Source of the DNA: an uncultured Rhodopila sp.
GTDB taxonomy: Bacteria; Pseudomonadota; Alphaproteobacteria; Acetobacterales; Acetobacteraceae
DNA length: 64,000 nt
Direction: 5' to 3'
Assembly (NCBI RefSeq): GCF_903915725.1
Contig: NZ_CAIWTY010000026.1
Coordinates: 1 to 64,000, forward strand
Below, piece by piece: positions 1 to 8,970 of the stretch; the first letter of the stretch is position 1, and the number at the start of each line of letters is the position of its first letter. The notes beneath the pieces are model-generated. The model ran no database searches. It was not told the origin of the DNA and saw nothing but the letters and a program-made list of their open reading frames with translations. Position numbers and translations under genes: made by a program.

Positions 1-18
1 CGAGCGTCCTTCTCTCCC

Positions 19-97
19 CGTCATGGCCCGGCTTGTCCGGGCCACCTATACCAGCAGCCCGCCGCGATAGGTGGCCCGGACAAGCCGGGCCATGACG
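19..97. repeat. Long palindromic intergenic repeat
   Basis: Two 31-base arms (19-49 and 67-97) are exact reverse complements around a 17-base spacer. The arms are built on the words CATGGCCCGG and CCGGGCCATG. No T-run follows, so it does not look like an ordinary terminator. A shorter palindrome of similar wording lies at 41476-41508, which suggests a dispersed hairpin family. Function unknown. Confidence 0.75.
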
Positions 98-129
98 GAC
101 CAAAGTCAGCCACCCGATTCGCTTATTCT

Positions 130-711
130 TGGGCGCCCCCTTACGAGGCGCGCTGAGCAGCCACGCGGCGTCCGTGTCGTTGCACAGGCTGTCCCACGCG
201 CCGCGAATGATGGCCACCGGTGCCCGGACCATGGCCGGATCGTAGGCGAGATTGCCGGCGAACGCATCGAAAATATCCTGGAACGGTTCGCTTGGCGTCC
301 TGACCGCCGCCGGGTCCCGCCCGGCGGTCCGGACCGCTATCCAGATAGTCCTGTCCCCGGGCCTCGAAGTGACGGCGCCACGGCACCGGCGGTTCCCCGT
401 CCGGCACATTGGCGGTAAAGCGGTCCCACTGGTCTTGCAACGATATCGGACGCCACGCCGGCAGTTGCGGCGCCGGCGAAGTCCAGTGCCCGGACATGGA
501 ACCCGGCATCGCACAGTTCGTCGCGCCAGGAACGGCCATCGAAGCGATAGGCCACCGGCAGGGCCGACGGAAATGTTCCGCCGTGGACGTAAAGAACGAC
601 CTGTCCGGTGCCGCTTTCCGGCGGCAGGTGGCGCAGGAAGAGAGTGCGGCCCGGCTGGTTGTCCGGAATGCGCAGATGCGTTTCTCGCGGGTCCAGCCTG
701 GTTGGTGGCAT
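130..711 (-). pseudogene. Alpha/beta hydrolase, frameshifted remnant
   Basis: The likely start is the ATG at 709-711, with GGGAG eleven bases upstream. The first frame encodes a typical hydrolase N-terminus with the oxyanion-loop sequence VVLYVHGGTFPSAL and RFDGRSWRDELCDAGFHV. Similarity then jumps to a second frame near position 480 (LQDQWDRFTANVPDGEPP) and to a third near 310 (FQDIFDAFAGNLAYDPAMV, then RGAWDSLCNDTDAAWLLS). The nucleophile-elbow region and the C-terminal histidine part are missing or out of frame. At least two frameshifts plus deletions make a functional enzyme unlikely. The family assignment rests on motif recognition and the substrate is unknown. Confidence 0.7.
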
Positions 712-902
712 GTGGTGTTTCTCCCGGCAGACTGTGTTGCGAGCCGGAAGGTGGGTAGGCCGGTTTGATTTGCCGGCGCCGATCGGTTCGGCCGAGGCCG
801 AACCGTGTCGTGGCCCGGTCACGCCACTAACATCGGGTTGTCATCCACGCGTCACATGCCTGGATTATGGCCGTGTCAAACACCACAGCAGGAGCCCGCA
901 GC

Positions 903-2558
903 ATGCCCGACACTTTCATGCCGACTCGCCGTGACGTTCTGGCCGGGGCGGTGGCCGCTGCGGTTGCTGTTCCGCCGCTACGTCCGGCTTTGGCGCAGAC
1001 CGCCGCCCGGGGCACGGTCTTCGAAGCCGGCAGCAACCCGCGCAAGGGCGTGCCGGGCGTCATGGTGTCCAACGGGCTGGACGTGGTGAAGACGGATGAA
1101 GACGGACGCTGGTCCCTGCCGGTGCGCGACGGCGACTCGGTGTTCGTGATCAAGCCCGCCGGATGGGCGTTGCCGGTCGATGCCGCGACCAACCTGCCGC
1201 ATTTCGCTTACATCCATGCACCGGACGGTTCGCCCGATCTCGGCTTTCGTTTCGAGGGCGTGGCGCCAACGGGGCCGTTGCCCGCCAGCATCGATTTTCC
1301 GTTGCGCCGGCAGGCCGAGGCGACGCGCTTCGATGCCGTGCTGTTCACCGATCCGCAGCCGGAAAGCCTGAACGAGGTGGGCTATATCCGCGACGATGTG
1401 GTCTCGGTGGTGGACGGGTCGCAGGCGGCGTTCGGCATCACGCACGGCGACATCATGTTCGACGACCTGTCGTACTATCCGCGTTACAACCGCATCGTCG
1501 GCAGCATCGGGCTGCCCTGGTTCAACTGCCGCGGCAATCACGACATGAACCTGGAGGCGCCGGACAACACCCACGCCGCCGAAACGTTCAAGCGGGTGTT
1601 CGGCGCGCGCTGGCTGGCGTTCCAGTATGGCGCGGCGACATTCATTGTGCTGGACAACGTCGATTACCTCGGCACCGACCCGGCCAAGCCCAACGGCTTC
1701 GGCAAGTATCGCGGCTATTTCGGTGATCGCCAGCTTGGTTTCGTGCGCAACGTGCTGGCCAACGTGCCGCGCGACAGCCTGGTGGTGATCAGCTTCCATA
1801 TCCCGCTGAAGACGCTGGCGGCCACCGACGACGCCAACAACACTGTCGATGCGAAAGCGTTTCTGGAGGCTATCGGCACGCATCCGAACACGGTCAGCTT
1901 CTGCGGCCATACCCACACCAACGAGCACTGGTATTTCACCGCCGCCGATGGTTACGCCGCCGGCACGCATCATCACCACATCCTGGCCGCGGTCTCGGGA
2001 AGCTGGTGGTCCGGCCCGTTCGATGCGCGCGGCATTCCGATGGCGCTGCAGTGGGATGGCACGCCGAACGGCTTCCATGTGCTGTCGGTCGATGGTGCCG
2101 GCTACACAACGACCCTGGTGCCGGCGCATGATCCGGCGCGCGGGCAGATGCGTCTGATGCTGGACAGCCAGGTGCATGGCTCGGACAAGGACGTCTTCGG
2201 CGAATATCCGCCCGGCGCCCTGCTCACCGGCCCCATCTCCGCCGATCGGCTGGGGTCTTCGCGATTGGTGGTGAATGTCTTCGATGGCGGGCCGCGATCA
2301 AAGGTGGAGGTTTCCATCGCCGGCAGCCCGTGGCAGCCACTATCGAAGGCGGAACGGTTGGACCCGTTCGTGGTGGAAGTCTATGAGCGGCACCGCGCTG
2401 CGAAGAAATACTGGGTCGAGGCGGGCAGGTCCACGCATATCTGGCAGACCAGGCTGCCGGCGGCACTGGAGCCCGGGACCCACCGGGTTTCGGTGCGGGC
2501 GACCGACGAGTATGGCCGGACCCATAGCGGTTCGATTGTGCTGGAGGTGACCGGCTGA
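903..2558 (+). CDS. Tat-exported calcineurin-like metallophosphoesterase
   Basis: The product has 551 residues and is a probable periplasmic metallophosphoesterase of unknown substrate. The ATG at 903 is preferred over one 36 bases upstream because AGGAG sits eight bases before it. The N-terminus is a twin-arginine signal (TRRDVLAG, then a hydrophobic Ala/Val stretch ending PALAQ). The calcineurin-type metal motifs appear in order: DPQPES, GDIMFDDL, GNHDMN, SFHIPL and CGHTHTNEHW. A short N-terminal region after the signal resembles a carboxypeptidase-regulatory-like beta domain, and the C-terminal ~130 residues look like a beta-sandwich. This architecture matches the calcineurin-like phosphoesterase proteins with N- and C-terminal accessory domains. 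It is flanked by a broken hydrolase and a convergent gene, so context gives no substrate. Confidence 0.85.
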   Translation: MPDTFMPTRRDVLAGAVAAAVAVPPLRPALAQTAARGTVFEAGSNPRKGVPGVMVSNGLDVVKTDEDGRWSLPVRDGDSVFVIKPAGWALPVDAATNLPHFAYIHAPDGSPDLGFRFEGVAPTGPLPASIDFPLRRQAEATRFDAVLFTDPQPESLNEVGYIRDDVVSVVDGSQAAFGITHGDIMFDDLSYYPRYNRIVGSIGLPWFNCRGNHDMNLEAPDNTHAAETFKRVFGARWLAFQYGAATFIVLDNVDYLGTDPAKPNGFGKYRGYFGDRQLGFVRNVLANVPRDSLVVISFHIPLKTLAATDDANNTVDAKAFLEAIGTHPNTVSFCGHTHTNEHWYFTAADGYAAGTHHHHILAAVSGSWWSGPFDARGIPMALQWDGTPNGFHVLSVDGAGYTTTLVPAHDPARGQMRLMLDSQVHGSDKDVFGEYPPGALLTGPISADRLGSSRLVVNVFDGGPRSKVEVSIAGSPWQPLSKAERLDPFVVEVYERHRAAKKYWVEAGRSTHIWQTRLPAALEPGTHRVSVRATDEYGRTHSGSIVLEVTG

Positions 2559-2570
2559 ACCCGAGCGGCT

Positions 2571-3059
2571 TCAGCCGGCGTCGCCGCAGCCCTCGGCCAG
2601 CGCGGCGACCACCGGCCAGCCGACAAGACCGGCCGGGTCCAGTTGCTTCAGCGCATCGAGTTTCCGCTGTGCCGCGGCACGGCGATCCTGCCGGAGGTGG
2701 ATGAAAGCAAGCGCCTTCAAGGTATACAGGGCGAACCGCGCCGCCCCGTGCGGCTCCGCCGCCGGTTTCGTCCAGGTCTGCCAGTCAGCCGCCCATCCGG
2801 CCTGGCGCGCGGCTTCGGCAAGGCCCGCTTCGGCGGCGTCCTGAGCCTGGTCCAGATTCCCAAGATATGTGTGGATCTTGTAGAGACAGAAATACACCGG
2901 AAGCTGTCCCGGCGCCGTCTCCAGCGCCTGGCGGAACAACTCACCGGCCCCGGCAGAGTCGGTGCGGTACGCGACGACGCCCTGTTGCAGCAGCGCGTTG
3001 ATCTGTTGCGGAACGTCGCCGAAATTGATGACGTCCGAATCTGGCCAAGCATCCTTCAT
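2571..3059 (-). CDS. TPR-like hypothetical protein
   Basis: The 162-residue protein starts at an internal ATG (MKDAWPDSDVINFGD); the longer reading frame upstream looks non-coding. It has helix-turn-helix repeats of tetratricopeptide type: AGELFRQALETAPGQLPVYF, a second repeat around GNLDQAQDAAEAGLAEA, and a third around RFALYTLKALAFIHLRQDR. It has no signal peptide or membrane segment. It lies divergently, 152 bases from a [2Fe-2S] ferredoxin gene, so the two may share a control region. As far as I recall, this pairing is also found near nitrogen-fixation genes in related bacteria, but no nif gene is visible here. Function unknown; a scaffold or maturation role is inference. Confidence 0.7.
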   Translation of the reverse strand: MKDAWPDSDVINFGDVPQQINALLQQGVVAYRTDSAGAGELFRQALETAPGQLPVYFCLYKIHTYLGNLDQAQDAAEAGLAEAARQAGWAADWQTWTKPAAEPHGAARFALYTLKALAFIHLRQDRRAAAQRKLDALKQLDPAGLVGWPVVAALAEGCGDAG

Positions 3060-3211
3060 GACGAAGCGCGTAGCAAACGCCGCGCCAGGACGGTTCCCGG
3101 CAGAAGTCCTGCGGTTTGTCGGATTCCGTGTCGCAAAGCCGACAGTTGCCGGCCGATCGGCGTGGTCCCGGGATTGCATGGACCCGGCGACCTCATCAGG
3201 GACGGCACACT

Positions 3212-3550
3212 ATGGACTCCGGCTACGACATTCCCCAGCTCTACAAGCGTCATGTCTTCGCCTGCTACACGCAGCGCCCGCCCGCCCATCCGCGCGGCAG
3301 TTGCGGCGCCATCGGCGCGCTGCCCTTGTGGGAACGTCTCGGCAAACGTCTCGAAGCCGAGCACATGCCGGAGATCGGGTATACCGCTTCGGGCTGCCTG
3401 GGGTTTTGCAGCGCCGGGCCGGTGATGGTGATTTATCCGGAGGGGATCTGGTACCGGCCAACAACCGCGGATGACATCGATGAAATTATCGAGCAGCACA
3501 TCAAGCAGGGGAAACTGGTGGAGCGGCTGGTGATGGTGTTCGCGAAATGA
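3212..3550 (+). CDS. Thioredoxin-like [2Fe-2S] ferredoxin
   Basis: The 112-residue protein belongs to the thioredoxin-fold [2Fe-2S] ferredoxins. The cluster-binding pattern is visible: a first Cys in HVFACYTQRPP, a second in HPRGSCGAIG, and a pair in the loop SGCLGFCSAGPVMVIYPEG. The following YPEGIWYR and the C-terminal IIEQHIKQGKLVERLV are family hallmarks. The start at 3212 is chosen because homology begins there and AGGGA lies about ten bases upstream; upstream in-frame codons are low-complexity. It probably carries single electrons in the cytoplasm to an unknown partner. It is divergent from the TPR-like gene. Confidence 0.85.
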   Translation: MDSGYDIPQLYKRHVFACYTQRPPAHPRGSCGAIGALPLWERLGKRLEAEHMPEIGYTASGCLGFCSAGPVMVIYPEGIWYRPTTADDIDEIIEQHIKQGKLVERLVMVFAK

Positions 3551-3911
3551 TCGCGCACGACAGTCGATAATCGTTTCTCAGGCACCGGGCGCTGCGGTAA
3601 CGGTCCGGGGAAGCGCCTCGGTCCGTGTGGCCTCGGCATAAAGCCAGTTGTGACACGGATTAAAGGGATCAAGCCACGGATTGCAGGGACGTGGTCGCGG
3701 CGCATGAAGCGCCCGATCAGCCGAAGGTGCGGTCCTACCCCGGGCATTCGACGCTGCGGTCTCGCGCCAATATTTGTCATCGCCCGGGCAGATCGTCCGG
3801 TCTCAGGCAAAGCCCGACCCACCGCCGAGTCACCGCAACACCCGGAGTGCGCGCCAGCCCCCGATGTGCCATTCCAGGCGGCCGTAAGCGCGCCACGCCC
3901 GGAGACCCCGC
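3551..3911. other. Intergenic stretch, nothing certain
   Basis: These 361 bases separate the ferredoxin from the oxygenase gene. Neither strand has a frame with a start, a ribosome-binding site and family similarity. A minus-strand frame around 3580-3790 reads through without stops but lacks a start codon and GC-biased third positions. No terminator or repeat stands out. Confidence 0.5.
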
Positions 3912-4625
3912 ATGAACGACCTCGCCCCGCAACGCGTCGCCGATCAGGACTGGATTCGTATCGAAGCCGATCTGGATGCCGATGGCTACGCGGTGATCGG
4001 GCCGCTGCTGACGCAAGCCGAGTGCGCAACCCTCAGCGCCGGCTTCGATACCGAGCCCACATTCCGCAACCGCGTCGTCATGGCCCGCCACGGATACGGC
4101 GCCGGGGAATACCGCTATTATGCCTACCCGCTGCCGGGGCTGATCGAAACCCTGCGCACCGCGCTCTATGCCCGCCTCGCACCGATCGCCAACCGCTGGC
4201 AGTCCGCGCTCGGCCGCCCGGCGGTGTTCCCGGCCAGCCACGCCGCCTACCTCGACCAATGCCACGCCGCCGGACAGACCCGCCCGACGCCGCTGCTGCT
4301 GCGCTACGGAGCAGGCGACTATAACCGCTTGCACCAGGACCTTTACGGCGAGCTGTGCTTCCCGCTCCAGGCGGCGTTCCTGCTCGACCGTCCGGGGGAC
4401 GACTTCGAGGGCGGCGAATTCCTGCTGACCGAACAGCGGCCACGGATGCAGACCCGGGCGGAGGTAGTGCCGCTGCGGCAGGGGCAGGGCGTGATCTTCG
4501 CCGTCAGCCAGCGTCCTGCGCCCGGCCCGCGCGGGTTCTCGCGGGTGACGATGCGGCATGGCGTCAGCCGGGTGCGGTCGGGCCACAGGCATACGCTGGG
4601 GGTAATTTTCCACGACGCGAAATGA
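3912..4625 (+). CDS. 2-oxoglutarate/Fe(II)-dependent oxygenase
   Basis: The 237-residue protein matches the small 2OG-Fe(II) oxygenases with a prolyl-hydroxylase-like double-stranded beta-helix. The metal triad is visible: H141 and D143 in RLHQDLYGE, and the distal His most likely H216 in MRHGVSRVRSG. A basic residue for 2-oxoglutarate lies in the RSGHRHTLG segment. Middle motifs LLRYGAGDYNRLHQD and GGEFLLTEQRPR are typical of the subfamily sometimes found next to ada-type DNA-alkylation repair genes. No such gene is next to it here. Substrate unknown. The start follows homology; a Shine-Dalgarno sequence is weak. Confidence 0.85.
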   Translation: MNDLAPQRVADQDWIRIEADLDADGYAVIGPLLTQAECATLSAGFDTEPTFRNRVVMARHGYGAGEYRYYAYPLPGLIETLRTALYARLAPIANRWQSALGRPAVFPASHAAYLDQCHAAGQTRPTPLLLRYGAGDYNRLHQDLYGELCFPLQAAFLLDRPGDDFEGGEFLLTEQRPRMQTRAEVVPLRQGQGVIFAVSQRPAPGPRGFSRVTMRHGVSRVRSGHRHTLGVIFHDAK

Positions 4626-4699
4626 CACCGGCAGCGGTCACGCCTGCCTCCCGGCGAGGGAAGCAGCTTCTGGCATTCAGGTTCCACCCGGCCTGGCGC

Positions 4700-5755
4700 T
4701 CAGTGATCCGCCGCCGCCGCCCGCGGGTCCGCGCCGCGCGCCCACTCGTTGACCAGGGTAAAGCCAATCCCCAGCAGCACCGGCCCGAGAAAGATACCCA
4801 GCAAGCCGAACGCCAGCGCACCGCCAAGCACCCCCAATATCGTCAGCAGGAACGGCAGTTGCGCGCCGCGAGAGATGAACCAGGGACGGATCAGGCTGTC
4901 CGAGCCGGAAATCGCCCCGGCGCCGTAGATCGCCAGGAAAATGCCCCAGCCCATATGGCCGCTGCTCATCAGCCAGAGCGAGGCGGGTATCCAGACCACC
5001 GGCGCGCCGATGGGCAGCACCGACAGAAATCCGGCGATGCCGGCCAGCAGCACCGGCCGCGGCACGCCCGAAATCCACAGGCCGAACGCGGTCAGCAGGC
5101 CCTGGACGATGGCCGTGCCAAGGATGCCATAAACCACGCCGCGGACCGTCGCGCCGGTGACCGTGATCAGCCGCTCGGCCTGCATCCCGGCGATGCGGTG
5201 CAGAATCAGCCGGAGCCTCGCGGCAATCGGCTCACCATAGACATAGAAGAAGAAGGCGATGAACAGCGCCAGCAGGAACATCACCACGCCGTTGGCGATG
5301 CCAAGCAGAAGGCTGAGGCCGTTTTCCAGGACAATGCCGAAATACGGATGCAGCGCGTCCAGCATCACGCTGATATCGGCGGCCCAGCGGTCCCACAGAT
5401 CGCCGACGGTCGGACCGACCAGCGGGATGTCGAACACCCAGGACGGCGCATTCGGCAGGCCGGCGCGCAAACCGTCCATCACGATATGGCGCAGATTCGT
5501 CACGTCATCGGCACTGCCGGGAGCGGCGACGCCGATGGGCAGCACCAGGATGACGGCGGTCAGGGCGACCATCAGCAGCGCTGCTCCGACCGGGTGCAGC
5601 CCCAGGCGCTCGCGGAACGTCTCGAACACCGGCCAGGTCGTATAGACCAGAATGCCCGCCCATAGCAGGGCGGACATGAACGGATACAGCACCAGGATGC
5701 AGCCGACAGCCACTCCGCCCAGCAGCAGTCCCATCAGGATCCGTTCGGCGACCAT
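4700..5755 (-). CDS. AI-2E family transporter
   Basis: The 351-residue polytopic inner-membrane protein has about seven to eight hydrophobic segments in the AI-2E exporter/PerM layout. An N-terminal pair of helices (LMGLLLGGVAVGCILVLYPF and a following one) is followed by a soluble helical stretch, then LFIAFFFYVYGE and the conserved pore region GFLSVLPIGAPVVWIPA. The last helices are LGVLGGALAFGLLGIFLGPV. The ATG at 5753-5755 has a strong AAGGAG four bases upstream; the open frame further upstream runs through a tandem repeat and is not coding. These proteins export small molecules or cations; the substrate cannot be told. The gene is divergent from hyi. Confidence 0.88.
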   Translation of the reverse strand: MVAERILMGLLLGGVAVGCILVLYPFMSALLWAGILVYTTWPVFETFRERLGLHPVGAALLMVALTAVILVLPIGVAAPGSADDVTNLRHIVMDGLRAGLPNAPSWVFDIPLVGPTVGDLWDRWAADISVMLDALHPYFGIVLENGLSLLLGIANGVVMFLLALFIAFFFYVYGEPIAARLRLILHRIAGMQAERLITVTGATVRGVVYGILGTAIVQGLLTAFGLWISGVPRPVLLAGIAGFLSVLPIGAPVVWIPASLWLMSSGHMGWGIFLAIYGAGAISGSDSLIRPWFISRGAQLPFLLTILGVLGGALAFGLLGIFLGPVLLGIGFTLVNEWARGADPRAAAADH

Positions 5756-5787
5756 GGTTCTCCTTCCGCGGGTGATCCGGTTCGGCC

Positions 5788-5876
5788 ACTGGCCCGCACA
5801 CTGGCCCATTCCACTGGCCCAGCCGACTGGCCCAGCCGACTGGCCCAGCCCACTGGCCCAACCCACTGGCCAAGCC
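5788..5876. repeat. 13-bp tandem repeat in divergent promoter region
   Basis: About seven consecutive copies of a 13-base unit, ACTGGCCCAGCC plus one variable base, occur between the divergently transcribed transporter (start 5755) and hyi (start 6032). The first unit is 12 bases and the last is degenerate. The period is not a multiple of three, which argues against coding. It may be a slippage-prone array or a cluster of protein-binding sites. Confidence 0.85.
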
Positions 5877-6031
5877 GCGTGACCGATTGTAGCGTCCGCC
5901 CCGGTCGATACCCGCGCTTCGACGGGGGCAAAGACCAGTCGTTGCGTGTTTCGGACAAGCAGACAAGGGGCATGCCCTTGCAGCCCGGGCGACCGGTGGT
6001 TCAGTCCGGGCGGAAACACAGGAGGTCGATC

Positions 6032-6811
6032 ATGCCAAGGTTCGCCGCCAATTTGTCGATGATGTTCAACGAGCTGCCGTTCCTGGAGCGCTTTGCCGCG
6101 GCCCGGCAGGCCGGATTCGAAGGCGTGGAGTTCCTGTTTCCGTATGATTTCCCGGCGCCGGAACTGCGGTCGCGCCTGACCGGGGAAGGGCTGTCGCAGG
6201 TCCTGTTCAACATGCCGCCGGGGGACTGGGCGAAAGGCGAGCGCGGCATAGCCAGCATCCCGGGCCGTCAGGCGGAGTTCCGCGAATCGGTGAAGAAGGC
6301 ATTGGATTACGCCGCCGCGCTGGATTGCCGCCAGGTTCACTGCATGGCGGGAATCGTGCCCGAGGGCGTTTCGATGACGACGGCTACCACCGTCTATGCG
6401 GCCAACCTCGCCTGGGCGGTGGAGCAGACGCATGCCTCCGGCGTGAAGCTGGTGATTGAGCCGATCAATCACCGGGACATGCCCGGGTACTTCCTCAATA
6501 CCCAGGCGCAGGGTGCGGCCATTGTCGAGGCCATCGGCCGCGATCGGCTCGGCCTCCAGTTCGACGTCTATCATGTGCAGGTGACCGAAGGCGATATCAC
6601 CCGGCGCATGGAGCAGTTCATGCCGGTGATCGCGCACATGCAGATCGCTGACGTGCCGGCGCGGAATGAACCCGGAACCGGGGAAATCGGATGGCCTTTC
6701 GTATTCCGGCGGATCGACGAACTCGGCTATCAGGGCTGGGTCGGCTGCGAATACCGCCCGCGCGGCGAGACGGTTGAGGGCCTGGGATGGCGTCAAGCGT
6801 TCGGGGTTTGA
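6032..6811 (+). CDS. hyi: Hydroxypyruvate isomerase
   Basis: The 259-residue TIM-barrel protein interconverts hydroxypyruvate and tartronate semialdehyde in glyoxylate assimilation. Family features include the N-terminus MPRFAANLSMMFNELPFLER, the metal/acid residues in VIEPINHRDMPGYFLN, FDVYHVQVTEGD, HMQIADVPARNEPGTGEI and the terminal GCEYRPRG. The start at 6032 is set by GGAGG eight bases upstream. The next gene, glxR, begins 35 bases after the stop and uses the product, so the two form an operon. The closest alternative is the OtnI 2-oxo-tetronate isomerase, which shares this fold, but the glxR neighbour and the sequence favour Hyi. Confidence 0.88.
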   Translation: MPRFAANLSMMFNELPFLERFAAARQAGFEGVEFLFPYDFPAPELRSRLTGEGLSQVLFNMPPGDWAKGERGIASIPGRQAEFRESVKKALDYAAALDCRQVHCMAGIVPEGVSMTTATTVYAANLAWAVEQTHASGVKLVIEPINHRDMPGYFLNTQAQGAAIVEAIGRDRLGLQFDVYHVQVTEGDITRRMEQFMPVIAHMQIADVPARNEPGTGEIGWPFVFRRIDELGYQGWVGCEYRPRGETVEGLGWRQAFGV

Positions 6812-6846
6812 GGGGTGCGGGCCACCACCAACAAGGAGCAAACGAC

Positions 6847-7737
6847 ATGAAAATCGGATTCATCGGCCTCGGGATCATGGGCCGGCCAATGGCGCTGAAC
6901 CTGAAGAACGCCGGCCACGAGTTGATTGTGCCGGACCGTGCGAGCCTGCCGGATGACATTCGCGCCGTTGCCAAGGTTGCCGCGACGTCCAAGGCTGTGG
7001 CCGCCGAGTCGGATGTCCTGATCCTGATGGTCCCCGACACCCCCGATGTCGGCGCGGTGCTGTTCGGCCCGGATGGCGCCGCCGAGGGACTGCGGGAAGG
7101 CAGTCTGGTGATCGACATGTCCTCGATCAGCCCGATAGAAACGAAGGAATACGCCGCCAAAATCAGTGCCAAGGGCTGCGACTATCTCGATGCCCCGGTT
7201 TCGGGCGGCGAAGTTGGCGCCAAGCAGGCCACCCTGACCATCATGGTCGGCGGCCCGGACGCCGCCTTCGCCCGCGCCAGGCCGCTGTTCGACCTGCTCG
7301 GCAAGAACATCACCCATGTCGGGTCGGAGAACGGTGCCGGCCAGGTGTGCAAGGTCGCCAACCAGATCATCGTCGCGCTCAATATCCAGGCGGTGTCGGA
7401 AGCCCTGGTGTTCGCCTCGAAGGCCGGCGCCGATCCGGCCAAGGTGCGGGCGGCGCTAACGGGTGGATTCGCATCGTCGCGCATCCTGGAGGTGCATGCC
7501 GAGCGGATGATCAACGGAACGTTCAATCCCGGCTTCAAGATCAAGTTGCATGAGAAGGATCTGAACCTGGCGCTGTCCTCGGCCAAGGCGCTGAGCCTGT
7601 CTCTTCCCAATACAGCAATCGCGCAGCAGCTATTCGCTTCTTGCATTGCTCATGGGGGAGGAGAGCTCGATCACTCGGCATTGATCCTCGCGACCGAAGG
7701 TCTGGCCAACCATTCTATTAGAAAATCAAAACAATAA
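6847..7737 (+). CDS. glxR: 2-hydroxy-3-oxopropionate (tartronate semialdehyde) reductase
   Basis: The 296-residue protein belongs to the beta-hydroxyacid dehydrogenase family and reduces tartronate semialdehyde to D-glycerate with NAD(P)H. It starts with the Rossmann motif IGFIGLGIMGRPMALNL. It also carries the substrate-binding DAPVSGGEVGA and the catalytic-lysine segment GAGQVCKVANQ, followed by KLHEKDLNLAL near the C-terminus. AAGGAG lies eight bases before the ATG. It follows hyi by 35 bases and completes the hydroxypyruvate/glyoxylate-to-glycerate route. The last ~50 codons are less GC-rich than the rest and the C-terminus ends in a Lys-rich tail (SIRKSKQ), unlike most relatives, but the enzyme core is intact. 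Confidence 0.9.
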   Translation: MKIGFIGLGIMGRPMALNLKNAGHELIVPDRASLPDDIRAVAKVAATSKAVAAESDVLILMVPDTPDVGAVLFGPDGAAEGLREGSLVIDMSSISPIETKEYAAKISAKGCDYLDAPVSGGEVGAKQATLTIMVGGPDAAFARARPLFDLLGKNITHVGSENGAGQVCKVANQIIVALNIQAVSEALVFASKAGADPAKVRAALTGGFASSRILEVHAERMINGTFNPGFKIKLHEKDLNLALSSAKALSLSLPNTAIAQQLFASCIAHGGGELDHSALILATEGLANHSIRKSKQ

Positions 7738-7938
7738 CATAGATACGTTCTGAAATGAGTCGCAGGACGTGAAAGGGGTTGCATTTTAGAGTCACTTGTC
7801 CACAGACTGTAGCTCATGGACGATTATGAGACGGATGAGACGTTGCCTATCTTGACGCGACTCGGTGCCGGTCTCACGATGGTCGAAGTGGCAACCAATC
7901 AGTCAAAACTCGCATAAGTTGCGTGAGGGCATGTCTCG

Positions 7939-8829
7939 ATGTCGATGCGATTCACCGAAATCGGCCAGCAGCTCAGGGCTTACCGCCTGGAGTCAGGATT
8001 GCGTGCCGAGGAGATCGCCGCCCGGCTGGGCGTCTCCCGCGCTGCTCTCTATCGCTATGAAAAGGGCGAGGTTATCAAGCTCGACACCATCAAGCGGCTG
8101 GCGGAGCTGTTGAAGATATCCCCCTTGTCGCTGTTGGGCATCGGGGTCGAGTACTACAACCGCCCTATCGGCTATTTCGAACGCATCCGGCAGATCGAGG
8201 AGACGGCGGATCAGATCCTGCAGTTGGCCGGGCCGCTGTGTTATCTGACCACGTCGGATGCCTACGACTCGGCGCTGGCCGAGGCTTTCGACGAAACCGC
8301 GGATCAGAGCGGATCAGAGCGGATGGCGATGCGCAGCATGGCCGAGCAGGTCATGGGCATCCTGGCCGCACGCAAGCGGATGTATGCGATGCGGCGCCCG
8401 ACGATTATTGCGATGATCTCTCTGCCTGCGGTGCAGCGGCTGATCGATGTCGGCATCGTCACCGGGATGCATGTCTCCGAACGGGTCCGCCGCATTTGCC
8501 ATGACGTCGCCCTGGCGGAGGTGGAGAACATTGCAACTCTGATGGAAGCCGAGCCGATGGGCCTGCAGTTCGGGCTGATGGCCGGATCGCCGCCGAGTTC
8601 GTTCTTCAAGATCCTGCGGGCGCGCGACCGGGTCAGCCTGGCGATCAACCCGTTCCGCACCGACACCCACCCCGGGGGTCAGACCGGCGTCGCGATGATT
8701 ACCGGCGCCGATGAAGCCATCGCCGCGCATCAGCGGGTGGCCGAGTCGAGCTGGCGCGAAGCCATCAAGGGCCCGGCGGGCGCGGCGCGTTTGCGCCAAA
8801 TGATGAACATGGCAACCGCTGTGGCTTAG
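7939..8829 (+). CDS. XRE-family transcriptional regulator
   Basis: The 296-residue cytoplasmic regulator has an N-terminal Cro/CI-type helix-turn-helix at about residues 8-62 (IGQQLRAYRLESGLRAEEI, ARLGVSRAALYRYEKGE). The rest is a ~220-residue effector-like domain that I do not recognise at family level. Two ATG codons six bases apart (7939, 7945) could start it. A ten-base tandem duplication at about 8301-8325 encodes the in-frame segment ADQSGSER. It follows hyi-glxR by 201 bases on the same strand, so control of glyoxylate metabolism is possible but unproven. A leader with weak promoter-like AT-rich sequence separates it from glxR. Confidence 0.8.
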   Translation: MSMRFTEIGQQLRAYRLESGLRAEEIAARLGVSRAALYRYEKGEVIKLDTIKRLAELLKISPLSLLGIGVEYYNRPIGYFERIRQIEETADQILQLAGPLCYLTTSDAYDSALAEAFDETADQSGSERMAMRSMAEQVMGILAARKRMYAMRRPTIIAMISLPAVQRLIDVGIVTGMHVSERVRRICHDVALAEVENIATLMEAEPMGLQFGLMAGSPPSSFFKILRARDRVSLAINPFRTDTHPGGQTGVAMITGADEAIAAHQRVAESSWREAIKGPAGAARLRQMMNMATAVA

Positions 8830-8970
8830 GTTGGTCGAGGGGGGGCAGTTGCGGCTGAGGATGGCTTGGCCGCTACGCGCCAGGCGCGGGAGCCGATGCG
8901 TGCATCAAGCTTTGCTTCGCCGTGATGCTTGGCTATACGAACTCGTCTCAGATGCCGCGGGTTCTTGAAA

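Noticed and set aside
3580-3790. Minus-strand stop-free stretch downstream of the ferredoxin reading like a protein C-terminus
   Set aside because: No start codon in frame, weak third-position GC, and no family recognised.
5788-5876. Repeat array considered as CRISPR
   Set aside because: Units are 13 bases, directly adjacent, without unique spacers, and no cas gene is present.
8301-8325. Ten-base tandem duplication in the XRE regulator considered as a frameshift
   Set aside because: The reading frame continues to the normal stop with coding-like sequence, so it is at most a small in-frame variation.
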